Positions 11,346 through 22,366 of a DNA stretch of 64,000 bases are shown piece after piece; position 1 is the first letter of the stretch, and every line of letters begins with the position of its first letter. Both the position numbers and the translations under genes were made by a program. The stretch comes from Eublepharis macularius. Taxonomy: Eukaryota > Chordata > Lepidosauria > Squamata > Eublepharidae. The DNA lies in assembly GCF_028583425.1 (NCBI RefSeq), contig NC_072806.1, positions 36,006,001 through 36,070,000 on the forward strand. Reading direction: 5' to 3'. The notes under the pieces are model-generated. The model did no database searches and had not been told where the DNA came from. It saw nothing but the letters and a program-made list of their open reading frames with translations.

Positions 11346-11689
11346 GACATAGGCAAAGATAGAATGGGAAATAAGGCCAGAATGGTAGAGGGCATGGAGT
11401 GTTTTAAAGGAGTTGGTACAGTTTGTGGATCAGAAGTCAGCATGGGATTTGGTAAGAGTGTGCCATAGCCTACGATAGTTGTTGTTGTTGGTGGTGGTGG
11501 TTGTTCCGTTGACTTTGATACCTGAGGGCTTTCGGTTCCTCTTTGCTGACTCGGAAGGAAAATAATGGAATGTCTGGAATTTGGAGAAGTGGATTTTGGG
11601 TCTATGTGTTTTAAAATTAGGCCATTTTTACTAAAGCTGAAAGCAGAACGGAGGAAGCTATACAAGTGAAATGAACAATGAAGTTAATC

Positions 11690-12180
11690 ACATTCAGACC
11701 ATTTGCTGAAGCTCCTAACCAAACAGACATAAACCAGGGGCATAAAGCCTCTGAACCCAAAGAAACACTACACAGTGTTAAATTACATACAAACTCTATT
11801 CAGTGCAGTCAAAAATATATACAATGAATTACAGTGAATCAAATAAATATATCTGTCAAAGCAACATCATAGATCGTCCGTTTGTTCTATAATATGCGCA
11901 GTCCTATTAGAAAGTACAATCCTGGTAGGCAAACCTCCAATGAATGCCAGGTCAATGTCCAAAATCCAATAGTTGGTGTGGCAACTGAATTCAAAAGCTG
12001 AGATGTGGCCTGAATATCCAACCAGAAGATTGGCCAGGAGATTGGCAACGAGCCTGCCAGCTATTACTTCTGCTCGTTTCGGCACTTCTTCTTCATAGCC
12101 AATTACCAACGAGGCCAGATCATATGATATCATGAACCATTATAAGATGCCATAAATCCTTCTCAGGACTGTTACATAAG
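11690..12180 (-). mobile_element. Penelope-like terminal region (candidate)
   Basis: On the minus strand it holds a TATGAAGAAG...CCGAAACGAGC motif (12071-12099), then GGATTTTGGACATTGACCTG and ATTCATTGGAGGTTTGCC in an order like the 37838 element. The ends are not resolved. A 37-bp tandem repeat adjoins it. Confidence 0.45.
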
Positions 12181-12328
12181 CTGATCGCCAATAATACACG
12201 CATGTGGTTTCCAATGGCTGATCGCCAATAATACACGCATGTGGTTTCCAATGGCTGATCGCCAATAATACACGCATGTGGTTTCCAATGGCTGATCGCC
12301 AATAATACACGCATGTGGTTTCCAATGG
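12181..12328. repeat. Minisatellite, four identical 37-bp units
   Basis: Unit CTGATCGCCAATAATACACG plus CATGTGGTTTCCAATGG, repeated from 12181, 12218, 12255 and 12292, with a partial CTGAT at 12329. The copies are identical, so the expansion is recent. The overlapping open frames are a result of repetition, not a gene. Confidence 0.95.
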
Positions 12329-12464
12329 CTGATAGAACTCCCCACATTGATGAACTATGATGAAGGGCCTGATTTACATATCAGAGTGGTGCCCCCCACC
12401 CCCGGATATAATACATAATGTAATTACCTGGAGGTGCAGTTGACCCTCCCCTCATGTCACATTG

Positions 12465-12680
12465 ACCTGACCTGGATAGCCTGGGTGACCTGATCTTGTC
12501 AGATCTCAGAAGCTAAGCAGGATCAGCCTTGGTTAGTAATTGGATGGGAGACCTCCAATGAAGACCAGAGTTGCAGAGGCAGGTGATAGCAAACCACCTC
12601 TGGCATTCTCTTGCCATGCAAACCCACCAGGGGTCTCCATAGGTCAGCTGTGACTTGAGGGCACTCTCCTCCTCCTAAAA
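12465..12680 (+). mobile_element. 5S-rRNA-derived SINE
   Basis: It shares the body of the copy at 2708: GAAGCTAAGCAGGATCAGCC, GGATGGGAGACC and AAACCACCTCTGGC, ending TGACTTGAGGGCACTCTC. A shorter duplication (TCACATT) borders it at about 12457-12463 and 12681-12687. Confidence 0.85.
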
Positions 12681-13660
12681 TCACATTAAAGTCATCCACA
12701 TTTGGGATATATTCCTGGAGACTTGGCTAATGAGTAATACGTGGCTAAAAAATTTTAAAAACTGCTTAGGCAGAAAACCATTCAATATCAGAACAGTTGT
12801 TTCTCAGGTATGTACCTCATGGCAATGGATTCAAGTTCTACTCCCACCTACTTTAAAGGTTACTTTTAACGCTATTTATTAGCAATATTTATGGATAATA
12901 ATAACAACAATAATATTAATAGCACATTATAAAGAACATGAATAAAAACAGTTAATTAACAATGAAGGAAGGACTAAGAATAACAATATCTAGATGTTCC
13001 AAAATAGGTGTTCTTGTATCAGTAAGCATCTACATAATCACATCATATAGAATAAACCAGAATGTAATTTCATTTCAAAGGCTTTTTGTGGATTTGCTAC
13101 TTAGATTTCTTCATTGAACTAAAAAAAAGCCATGTAAATTAGTTGTGGCTTGTCAATAATATTGAGCTGGGAGGAGAATTTGTCCAAGATCAAGAGATCC
13201 CAAATCTTAAGATATCATTTTTTAGCTGAAGGGTTTTTTTTTAATCTTTTTCCAAAATTGCTGTAACTGGGAATTTTGAACCCTCCAAGAGCAATGAAAT
13301 GCACTCCAATCTTATTTTGAATATTGGTTTATGATTAAACATTTCCAATAAAACTGTAGACATTTTTAATAGGATCTTATATCCTGCAGTGTTTTGTATC
13401 TGAACTAATACTTTCCTCTAGAATTGTAAAATCTTGGGGCAATGCAGCCGAAAATGTGAAAAGGAACCAACATCTCCACGGCCTTTAATGTTACTTTTAA
13501 AGGCGTTTGTCTCTATTCCCTTTAAAATACTATTAACAGGGTTGGGAGCTCAGTTTTGATTAGTAAAATTAAGCCTGAATTGCAGTTAAATCCCAGGTTC
13601 CATGTGATACACCCCCAACCCAAATCAGTACTGTGCATATATGCAATTTATCTTTAACAG

Positions 13661-13943
13661 ATCCAGAGGAGTTAGCCATGTTAGTCTGTAATAGCAAAAT
13701 AGTAAAAAGTCCAGTAGCACTTTTAAGTCTAACCAATTTTATTGTGGCATAAGCTTTCGAGATCCACAGCTCTCTTCATCAGATGCATCACCAGCTTTCG
13801 AGAACCCCACAATGCATCTGACGAAGAGAGCTGTGGTTCTCGAAAGCTGATGATGCATCTGATGAAGAGAGCTGTGGTTCTCAAAAGCTTATGCTACAAT
13901 AAGGTTTGTTAGTCTTAAAGGTGCTACTACTGGACTTTTTACT
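13661..13943. mobile_element. Foldback retroelement with hammerhead-like cores
   Basis: It begins ATCCAGAGGAGTTAGCC and ends GGTGCTACTACTGGAC. Flanks are 11-bp duplications, ATCTTTAACAG (13650-13660) and ATCTTTTACAG (13944-13954). Two + strand units, at 13818-13845 and 13859-13886, follow the pattern CTGA-N-GA, GAGAGC-TGTG-GTTCTC hairpin, then GAAA or CAAAA. The family has no protein-coding potential. Confidence 0.7.
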
Positions 13944-14989
13944 ATCTTTTACAGGAGGATGAAGCCCTATTATCTCCATCCCATCTGTTTACGTGCTGAT
14001 CTGAGTTTGACTGAGACCGTGCGATGTGATAACAAAGAGTGCTTATGAGCATATGTAGAGGGTGCTCCTCTGAGCAAGAGTTCCCACTTTCAATTTTAAT
14101 ACAGCTGTTTGAATGGTGACCAATACCAGATCAATAAAGCTTTCATATGGATACTGGCTTTGACAGCTGTGTGTCACTCAAGTGTTTTCTTTGTACTATG
14201 GGATACGTACTCATCTTGACTTGGGAATTTCTGGGTCAGGTGTCATGTTGTGTTTCATTATGTTGTGCTTTAGCACAGCAGGTTATGTTTGTGTGTGAGA
14301 AAATGGAATTCAGATGGTGGGCAATTCATGATCTCTTTTTGCAAGTGCAGAAATTGGTAGTAGCCCCAGGATTCTGAAATCGTAGCTTTTAAAAAAACAT
14401 TTCTAGTCCTCAAGGCTGTGAAGATGAGCTTTAGAAGCGCATGATGCAATTTCAGAAGCCAGAGAAGTAGCAGTTTTTGTGCTCCCCTTGTCCTTCCCCA
14501 GGACTAACAGAAGTACAACACATTATTTATTTAAGCAGGGCCTGTGAGCAAGAATGAAATATTGGGGCAGGCAGTTCTTCAATAAGGCAAAAGAACCTAA
14601 TATCCAGACACATTTGTTTGAGCTGCAGGATTTATAATAGAAGCCAAAGGAAGCTTGTGTTCATGCATGCTTTGTTTTGCTTTAACTGCAGAGCTTTCAT
14701 AGCTGGCTTAAGAGGATACCATAGCCCTAATTTCTACCCTAATTCAAGAGGTTTTACTGGGAAAGGGGGAAAACAGGAGGAAATAGAAAGTTGGTATATC
14801 GCTCTGTGCAGACTAAGGGCTGCCTGGTGGGCATGGATAGGGGTTGCTTTTAATGTCCTACTGAGGTTTGCCAGGTCGCCACCCAGAGATTCCTTTGGGT
14901 TAATTTTGTCCGTGCCATAGGAAATGGAGACTCTGGCAGCTTCCCTAGCCTTTCCTACCCAGTCCAATAATTTGCCTCTGAGCATCAAC

Positions 14990-15390
14990 ATTTAGAGTTA
15001 AATTTAAGGGTCCAAAGGGACGCTGTTTGCTGTTTTATTTGATGGGGGGGTTGGACCCTATTTTTCAAGCACAAATCATTTCTCAAAGCAACACTCATTA
15101 ATTAAGATTAATTGCCGCAGGATGATGATGGCCTCGGTACATAAATGAAAATAGCCCTTTCCCTCCGGCTTACAAATCAAAAGACAGGACAGGCAGGAGA
15201 AGGGGGAGAGAAGAGGGAGGCTACTTTTTCACACCCGTTTGGGTCTGGTTGTGGATGGGATGAAGCCTCCCAGAGACCTGGCCGATGACTGAGAACCGAT
15301 GACCTTTTCCTTGCTATTATAGCTACACAGCAGCTAGTTACAATTCTCAAGTTATTGCCTCAATTAAAATTTTTAGTGTTGGCTGTCGGG
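14990..15390. promoter_or_regulatory. Candidate conserved noncoding element in the LHX1 intron
   Basis: Repeat-free and low in microsatellites, with several homeodomain-type sites (TTAATTAAGATTAATTG near 15098-15114, CAATTAAAATTTTTAG near 15361). The flanks are transposon-rich, so lack of insertions suggests constraint. Function as an LHX1 enhancer is inference. Confidence 0.35.
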
Positions 15391-15544
15391 TGGCCTTTAG
15401 AACTTGGAGGGGTGTGTGGTGGTCAGAGGGCAACAGTATCCAGTGCAGTTAGAGGACACTGGAGGTGAATAGAAAGTAGCTAATTTATCTCTGTTCCTTT
15501 TTCCCTTTTGCCCTTGTGTCTGTGCAGCTCCAGGTAGCATTACG

Positions 15545-15935
15545 GTTACCAACTCCGGGTTGGGGAATTCCTGGATGTTTGGGGAAGGGAGGAAGCTCAG
15601 TAGAGATGTGATGCTATACATTCCACCTTCCAAAGTTGTCTTTCTCTCCAGGATAATAGATCCAGAGGAGTTTGCCGTGTTAGTCTGTAGTTGCAATATA
15701 GCACAATCCAGCAGCACTTTTAAGACTAACCAACTTATTTGTAGCATAAGCTTTCGAGAACTACAGCTCTCTTTGTCAGATGCATCTGACAAAGAGAGCG
15801 GTGGTTCTCGAAAGTGTATGCTACAATAAAGTTGGTTAGTCTTAAAGGTGCTACTGGTCTCTTTACTATTTTTCTCCAGGGGAACTGATCTCTAGAGCCT
15901 GTAGATCAGTTGTGATTTAGAGAGCCCTCCGGGCC
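15545..15935 (+). mobile_element. GGTTGCCAACT-type MITE, interrupted
   Basis: It starts CGGTTACCAACTCCGGGTTG and ends ACTGGAGGTTAGCACCTT, a diverged terminal inverted repeat. The internal palindrome includes GGGGAACTGATCTCTAGAGC. It is interrupted by the foldback repeat at 15653-15868. Confidence 0.65.
15653..15868. mobile_element. Foldback retroelement, same family, inside a MITE
   Basis: Arms AAGCTTTCGAGAACTACAGC and GGTTCTCGAAAGTGTATGC surround a palindrome at GATGCATCTGAC. It interrupts the GGTTACCAACTCC element (15545-15935) and is bordered by similar TTTCTCTCCAGG / TTTTTCTCCAGG duplications. Confidence 0.7.
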
Positions 15936-16556
15936 ACACTGGAGGTTAGCACCTTAGGTAGCATGCATGGGTTTCCCCCTCCCATTTTATCCTCATAAAA
16001 GCCCTATAAAATAGGGTAGCATGACATAGGGGGCTAAGAGTTTCTGAGTCTTTAGGCTATGCTGAGATTTGAACTCGGGTTTCTTCTGTCCTCGTTCTAT
16101 GACATCTGCTTGACTGCAAAGGGTTTTCTTAATCATGAGCAGACCATAGATTAAAAAAAAATTAACCTAGAAACATCTTAATGTTAAAAATGTAGGCTTC
16201 TAATGTCAACTTTTATATCACATATGGGTATGTTAGAAATTTAGAAAGCATCTCAGCATAACTGTGAGGAACTTTGGATTTTGCAGGGGTGTGGGTAAGG
16301 AACAGAAAGAGAAAGCTTCCTACTTCCACTTTCCATGGGTCTCTGTTATGTGCAAAATGGAATTCTCTGTTGGCTTAGCTTGTGTGGAGGGTAGAAGGGG
16401 GAGGGGAGGAAGAACTGCAAAACTCTATTTTGCTGTGGAGGGGTGAGAGGCCAGCAAGATCTCCTCTTGAGGGGGCCTGCATAAATTCCACAAATTAAGG
16501 GATCATCTTGGTTTTTCTCCATCACAAGGCTAGGGTGGTGGAAAAAGAGCAATTTA

Positions 16557-16735
16557 AAGAGAGCAATCATGTCCCCCCTCAATCTCCTCTTCTCCAAACT
16601 AAACATTCCCAAGGCCCTCAGCCTTTCCTCGTAGGGCTCAGTCTCCAGACCCCTGGTCATCCTCGTCCCTCTCCTCTGCACCCTCTCAATTTTGTCCACA
16701 TCCTTTTTGAAGTGAGGCCTCCAGAAGTGGAGTAT
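16557..16735 (-). mobile_element. CR1 LINE fragment (left arm of a foldback)
   Basis: The reverse complement reads GAGGGTGCAGAGGAGAGGG ... GACATGATTGCTC, part of a CR1 3' coding/UTR region. It is about 97-98% identical, over 125 bases, to the forward CR1 that follows. Confidence 0.85.
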
Positions 16736-17190
16736 TGTGTGCAGAGGGTGCAGAGGAGAGTGATGAGGATGATCAGGGGTCTGGAGACTGAGCCCTACGA
16801 GGAAAGGCTGAGGGCCTTGGGAATGTTTAGTTTGGAGAAGAGGAGATTGAGGGGGGACATGATTGCTCTCTTTATGTATTTGAAAGGCTGTCATTTGGAG
16901 GAGGGAAAGGAGCTGTTCCAGTTGGCAGCAGAGGGTAGGACCCGAAACAATGGGCTTAAATTACACACACAAAGGTACCGGCTGGATATTAGGAAAAACT
17001 TTTTCACGGTCAGAATAGTTCAAAGGTGGGATCAGCTGCCTAGGGAGGTGGTGAGCTCCCCTTCACTGGCAGTTTTCAAGAAGAGGCTGGATGAATATTT
17101 GTCAGGGATCCTTTAGGCTGGTCCTGCACTGGGCAGGGGGTTGGACTAGATGGTCTGTATGGCCCCTTCCAACTCTATGATTCTATGAAA
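16736..17190 (+). mobile_element. CR1 LINE 3' end
   Basis: The forward CR1 3' portion includes GGAAGGGGC-type phrases, ATCAGCTGCCTAGGGAGGTG and GTTGGACTAGATGGTCTGTA. It ends with the CR1 hallmark CCAACTCTATGATTCTATGA at 17169-17188. The frame retains an ORF C-terminus (FFTVRIVQRWDQLPREVVSS) of the type seen at CR1 ORF2 ends. Confidence 0.9.
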
Positions 17191-17571
17191 AAGAGGAGGC
17201 CAAACCTTTTCACCTTTCACAGGGCCATGGTTGGAACACTCCTGTTCTCATACCAAAATCATTGCCCCCCCCAACACACACACACGCTCAACTCTAGATT
17301 GTGGAAGGTCCCTATTTGCAATATACATTAACTTTTTCAGTATCCTGTCCTCATTCCTCTAAAAGCCAAGATGGTGTTCGTTAATAATATGTTAGGAAGA
17401 CACACTCAAAAGGATTTGAAAGGCTCAGCACTAAGGCGGCCTTAGCTTTCATATGTGCACATTTTATGTGTATGTGCATTACAAGGAAAATGCATTCATC
17501 ACTACCACTAGCACATGGATATTTGTCTATGAAAGACCCAAGGAGGGAGCTATACCTTGGAGAACAACAGA

Positions 17572-17830
17572 ATCACAGAGTTGGAAGGGGCCATAGAGAC
17601 CTTCTAGTCCAACCCCCTGCCCAAAGCAGGATGAGCCTAAAGCATCTCTGACAAATACTCATCCAGCCTCTTCTTGAAAACTGCCAGTGAAGGGGAGCTC
17701 ACCACCTCCCTAGGCAGCTGATTCCACTTTTAAACTACTGTGACCGTGAAAAAGTTTTTCCTAATATCCAGCCGGTACCTTTGCATATGTAATTTAAGCC
17801 CATTGCTTCGGGTCCTACCCTCTGCAGCCC
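17572..17830 (-). mobile_element. CR1 LINE 3' end, reverse
   Basis: AGAATCACAGAGTTGGAAGG at its left is the complement of the CR1 tail. It continues through AGTCCAACCCCCTGCCC, TTCTTGAAAACTGCCAGTG and CCAGCCGGTACCTTTGC to about 17826. Confidence 0.9.
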
Positions 17831-17944
17831 ACAATGCTCATGGCTCACAATAACAAAAATAGGGACAGTGATTTAGCAAGTACTGTTCCACGAAAATAGA
17901 GGCTGTCCTTGGCAAATAGAGATGGATGGATATGAGAGGCCTAC

Positions 17945-18623
17945 TGTCATATTTGCCTCCTGAATATCTGTCATGAATGTATATGGGCTCTGCCTCGGGT
18001 CTCTGAGAGTATGGGAAGTTCTTTATTGCTGCAATGCCAGTAGGTTATCTCGCAAATGTTTACTTTCACTTTCTCACTCCGCTGAGCCAGTGACCTTGAC
18101 TGCCAGCCGAAACTGGCTCGAGATGTATTCTTCCTGAGAACCAAAGATAAGTTCATCTTTTTCACTGTCTACTCTAAAGCAATGTCTCACCCCAACCCCC
18201 AACTCCCCCTTAATGGTCCTCTTTCCCAAAGGTGGGAATATTCCCTATAACTAGCATTGCTAGCCCCACCTATGTCACTTCTGCCAATTTCACTGTCTGA
18301 ACACCTTGTACTGAATGGATCTCTAATAAAGTCACTTCAACTGGAACACCTGTGTGTTAACTGTGGAGAACTTGGGGATTTTTTAAAAAAAAATATTTAT
18401 AAACTGATGATCAATTATTGCACATGTACATAAGAGCAGAGAGTAATACAAAACACTAAAAATATTTCACAGAAAAACAGTGAACAATATACAAGGACAT
18501 TGATAATAATGATACTAACCTTGAACAGTGAACAATATACAAGGACATTCATCATCATCATCATCATCATCATTTTATTACCGTACCAAGATTTACTGGG
18601 GATTTAACTGCCAGGGACTGACA
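17945..18623 (+). mobile_element. Solo Gypsy LTR with a later internal insertion
   Basis: Starts TGTCATATTTGCC and ends GGGACTGACA, with TSD CCTAC at 17940-17944 and 18624-18628. It has AATAAA near 18325. About 215 bases (18379-18594) with a (CAT)n run interrupt it and are flanked by GGGGATTT on both sides. Same family as the Gypsy LTRs at 28054 and 33109. Confidence 0.85.
18548..18573. repeat. (CAT)n microsatellite
   Basis: About eight CAT units within the interruption of the LTR at 17945. Confidence 0.9.
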
Positions 18624-18825
18624 CCTACCTGATTGGGGCGGTGGGAGGGGGGTGAAGAATGGAATTTGGGTAAAATGAAGAAACTAATGGAAGGTTGGTT
18701 GCTGCACCCTTCTTCACTTGTGTTCTTCATGCCAATGCATGCATAATCAGATCTGCCTGCAACTGTGGAATCCCACGATGAACAAAACATATAGCCCGTC
18801 TGACGGGGAGGGCAGTTTAGAAATG

Positions 18826-18857
18826 TAATAAATAAATAAATAAATAAATAAATAAAT
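18826..18857. repeat. (AAAT)n microsatellite
   Basis: About eight AAAT units, apparently the tail of a preceding retroelement. Confidence 0.9.
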
Positions 18858-19082
18858 AGTTGTGCTAGGATGAACAGACCTGGGTTCTCATCCTCCATTC
18901 TGCCTTGAGCTGAGCTGAGCTACGAGAAGAGGAAAGATATAAATATTTAAATAAATGATACTACTAGAGTGGCCTTGGGCCAGTCAGACACACTTTTTGA
19001 AACTAACCTACTTTACAGGGTTGTTGGGAGGAAAAAATGAAAGGAAGAGTATCGTCTGAGTTCCTTGGAGGAAGGTCCGGAT

Positions 19083-19528
19083 CAGGGCTCATTTCGAGGG
19101 GGAACGCGCAGGAACGCATTTCCGGCAGTTCCCTAAGTAGGTCACATGTCAGGTGGCCCCGTTCACCTGACTCGGCAATTTTGGGCCCGTTTCAGCCTGG
19201 ATTGGGGCTGAAATGGCCCGGATCGGGCCTCTGATGGGTGGTGGATCACTCTCCCGCTCAGCAGTGGCCCAATCCTGACCATTTTGGGCCCCTTTTCGGC
19301 CTTTTTCAGCCCCTTGTTGCCATTTTGAGCCCAATTTCAGCCCTGAATGGCCTGGATTGGGTCCAAAACATCCAGGATAGGTGATGTCAGGGGGTGCGGC
19401 ACATGCAAATGAGTTATGCTAATAACACCCTTCTGGTGATGGCAAGGGGTGTGGCATATGCTAATGAGGTATGCTAATGGGGTATGCTAATGAGTTCCCC
19501 CAGCTCTTTTTCTACGAAATGACCCCTG
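19083..19528 (+). mobile_element. hAT transposon (family 2), opposite orientation
   Basis: CAGGGCTCATTTCGAGGGGG to TCTACGAAATGACCCCTG. The 8-mers GTCCGGAT (19075-19082) and GTCAGGAT (19529-19536) differ at one base. It matches the reverse complement of the 9274 copy along its length. Confidence 0.88.
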
Positions 19529-19606
19529 GTCAGGATAAAAATAAAACAGATTATTTGTCAGTCAGAAGGCTTTCAAACAAGCAGATGATTTTTCTTGGTT
19601 TAGCTG

Positions 19607-20063
19607 GCATGAGAGGCAGTGGGGTTTAATAGTTAGACCATGATCTGGGAGACCCAGGCTGCAATCGCCACTCTGCCTTGGAAGCTTGTTCGGTGCCCCT
19701 GGGCCAGTCACACACACTCAGAGCCGAACTACAAGTGACGTCTTACACAGGTTGGACACTAGTCGGCTTCCCTCAAGTTTTGATGGGAAATGTAGGCATC
19801 CTGGTCTTGCAGCTGTAATGGAGAGCCAAGCTGTAAAACCAGGACACCTACATTTCCCATCAACACTTGAGGGAAGCTGACAAGTGTCCAACCTGTGTAA
19901 GGCGTCACTTGTAGTTTGGCTCTCAGCCACATACTCTTAGCTTAACCTAGAGGATCAGGGTTGCTGTGAGGATAAAAAGGGGGAGGAGAGGAGGGGAACA
20001 TAAGCTGCTTTGGGTCCCCATTGAGGAAAAGGTGGAGTATAAATGAAGTGAACAAATAAATAT
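19607..20063 (+). mobile_element. Sauria-type SINE split by a palindromic MITE
   Basis: The SINE (GAGAGGCAGTGGGGTTTAAT ... GGGCCAGTCACACACACTCA) is broken at 19721-19922 by the palindromic MITE. It continues with TCTTAGCTTAACCTAGAGG and GGGTCCCCATTGAGG and ends in an AATAAATA tail. Confidence 0.8.
19721..19922. mobile_element. Palindromic MITE inside a Sauria SINE
   Basis: Almost the whole element is an inverted repeat, from GAGCCGAACTACAAGTGACG to its complement. 3-bp TCA repeats flank it. The two arms share CTTCCCTCAAGTTTTGATGG / its complement. Confidence 0.85.
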
Positions 20064-21095
20064 GTTAGTGGAGTTGCTTTAGCTAAAGACTTGTTAGAGT
20101 AACAGTAGATGCAGAATAGAAAAATACTGTATATATTTCATGACTATCGCCGACTCTTAGCCTGATCTCCCTCACAGGGCTGTTTTGACGATAAAATGGA
20201 AAATCAATCCACATATGACATCCTTGGAGAAAGGGCAGGATTCCAAAACCAGGGAGGTTTTTAAAATGGTACTTTTATGTAGAAGGAACCGTGGCTATTG
20301 CAATCAAGACCACAAAGAATTATGTGGCACACCAGTCACAAAGCATGCTTGGGGACTGGCTCCATTGTTTTTTCTTTTCCTGTTTTGAGTAGAACTCTGG
20401 ATGGTGTGTGTTACTGTCAGAGACATGCATATTCAGTACAAAATGTAGTTATGAGGGCAGAATATGCTGGTCTGGATGTTCCAGGTTTAAATTTTTAAAT
20501 CAAGTTTCTGGCTCTTATTGCTGAAAACAAGTTTAAAACTGTGTGGGCAATATCTGAAGTCACTTCAGGAGCCAGGGGGGTGAGTGAACAAGATATCCGT
20601 GGCCACCAGAGGGTTTTCCATGACCTTTTAAAGGACAGAATATTGCAAAAATGTTAAAATGGGAAAATTTGAAGAAACATAGGTCGCAAAATTCAGCTTT
20701 CCTTCAAGCAGGATTTGGGTTTCCGAGCTAGGAAATGATAGTTGTAATGTTTCTAATAATGTGAAACCAACTGATGTTGTAATAATATTTAGCATTTATA
20801 TACTGAAGTTTTTTTAAGAATTTGAAATTATTTTCATATATCATCTCAGTAATTTTCCCAACTAACCCATAAGATAGACCAATATTATCATCCCCTCTCT
20901 ATTGTTGATTTTTATTTTTACCTCAAGCCAGCTAGGCTACATCTATAAGGTGACAATTGTCCACTGAATTCACAGCAGCAATGGAATGTCTGCACAGGAA
21001 TATTCTCCATGCTTTCCTCGGTGTCGCCTCCTGTGTGCCACCCACACACACATGCTGCCAGAGACCTTTTTGCTAGCTTTAAAAAAAGATAGGTG

Positions 21096-21252
21096 CTGAA
21101 TCATAGAATCATAGGGGTGGAAGGTACCTCAAGGGTCATCTAGTCCAACCCCCTGCATAATGCTGGAAATTCACAACTACCTCCCCTTCCCACACCCCCT
21201 GTGACCCCTGCTCCATGCCCAGAAGATGGCAAAACACCATCAGGATCCCTAG
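21096..21252 (-). mobile_element. CR1 LINE 3' end, reverse (second subfamily)
   Basis: GAATCATAGAATCATAGGGG tail complement, then TCATCTAGTCCAACCCCCTG and ATGCCCAGAAGATGGCAAAAC. It differs in body from the 17572 copy, so it is another subfamily. Confidence 0.88.
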
Positions 21253-21986
21253 CCAAACTGGTGTTCACTACAGTGTTGCTGTGCTGTGATGATACAGCCA
21301 CTACCAATATTTTTAAAAGCTGTCAAAATGTCCATAGGGCACAGAATAGAGGGATGGCAGGTATAAAGGGATACTGAAGGAAAACGCTGCTGGCATGAGG
21401 AGAGAGGAGGCCCAAAAATCAACACCTTCCCTCCACTCACACCACAGGTAAACCCACTTTCACTACAATCTTTCTGGAAAGATTGTACCAAAATAGGTAT
21501 GAGAAAGATTGCAGTGATGCAGGAATAAACTCTAAAGCTACACAATTCTGTGACAATGTCACGAGGATACTCCAGGGAGGGGGGGCCATTTGGGAGCAAA
21601 ATGTTTACATGGAAGCAGCCCAAATGAGCTCCTTTCTGCAATAAGCCAACAACATCAGCTGAATCTTTTCGTCCCTATGCTGAACACGCTCTTCACTGTT
21701 TTTCAGTGTCTCAGTTACTCCTTTCCTGCTCCCTCCAAAGCAAACAACTGCTGTGTATAGTAGCCTGCCAATTGGCCAACGTTCCCCATGTTTTTCTTGT
21801 CCTGGTCAGGCAGCAAAGCCCGAAGGCCTTGGTAGGCCATCAAACATGGCTGATGTGTCGCAATGGGCTTAGTGTACTTCATACATTCTGCACGTAGGCC
21901 ATAGGGCATGACTTGTGAATTACTGTTGCTTCGTTGACTCTTGTTCTGTCTGCATGTATGTCAATCTTTCTTTTTCTCTCCACCAG

Positions 21987-22366
21987 ATTATCAGAGCGAA
22001 TATTATGGACCTGGGAGCAACTATGATTTTTTCCCACAAGGACCTCCTTCTTCTCAAGCTCAGACACCTGTCGATCTCCCATTTGTACCCTCCTCCGGGC
22101 CATCAGGAACACCGCTTGGGGGGATGGACCACCCTTTACCTGGACATCACCCTTCCAGTGAAGCTCAGCGTTTCACAGATATCATGTCCCACCCACCCGG
22201 AGACTCTCCCAGCCCAGAGCCCAACCTTCCTGGCTCATTGCACTCCATGTCGGCAGAAGTTTTTGGCCCGAGTCCGCCATTTTCCTCCATATCCGTCAAT
22301 GGTGGTGCTAATTACGGCAACCATTTGTCACATCCACCTGAAATGAACGAGGCAGCTGTATGGTAG
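21987..22366 (+). CDS. LHX1: LHX1 last coding exon (C-terminal transactivation region)
   Basis: The exon begins after CTCCACCAG at 21986. It supplies AT to complete the Asp codon, then reads [18 protein letters not shown]. This proline- and serine-rich C-terminal region (about 125 residues) contains the conserved blocks [20 protein letters not shown] and [15 protein letters not shown] and ends [14 protein letters not shown], followed by TAG at 22364-22366. It matches the end of vertebrate LHX1 closely, with only small substitutions, so the reading frame is intact and under constraint. The region is the activation and cofactor part of the protein and carries no DNA-binding motif. Confidence 0.97.

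Larger units (their letters stand above)
1840..21986 (+). other. LHX1 intron, about 20 kb, transposon-filled
   Basis: The intron runs from a GTGGGT donor to a CTCCACCAG acceptor. Most of it is interspersed repeats, listed separately: 5S SINE, CR1, tRNA SINEs, hAT elements, a Penelope-like element, foldback hammerhead-like repeats and two LTRs. Stretches 1840-2695, 9718-10720, 12700-13650, 13955-14989 and 20064-21095 hold no gene or element that I can name. The corresponding mammalian intron is, from memory, much shorter, so the size here reflects repeat insertion. Confidence 0.85.

Noticed and set aside
12120..12347. A small repetitive protein gene
   Set aside because: The frame is produced by the 37-bp minisatellite, and two frames are open at once.
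16508..17116. A 202-codon host gene
   Set aside because: It reads through the CR1 3' region and its inverted copy.
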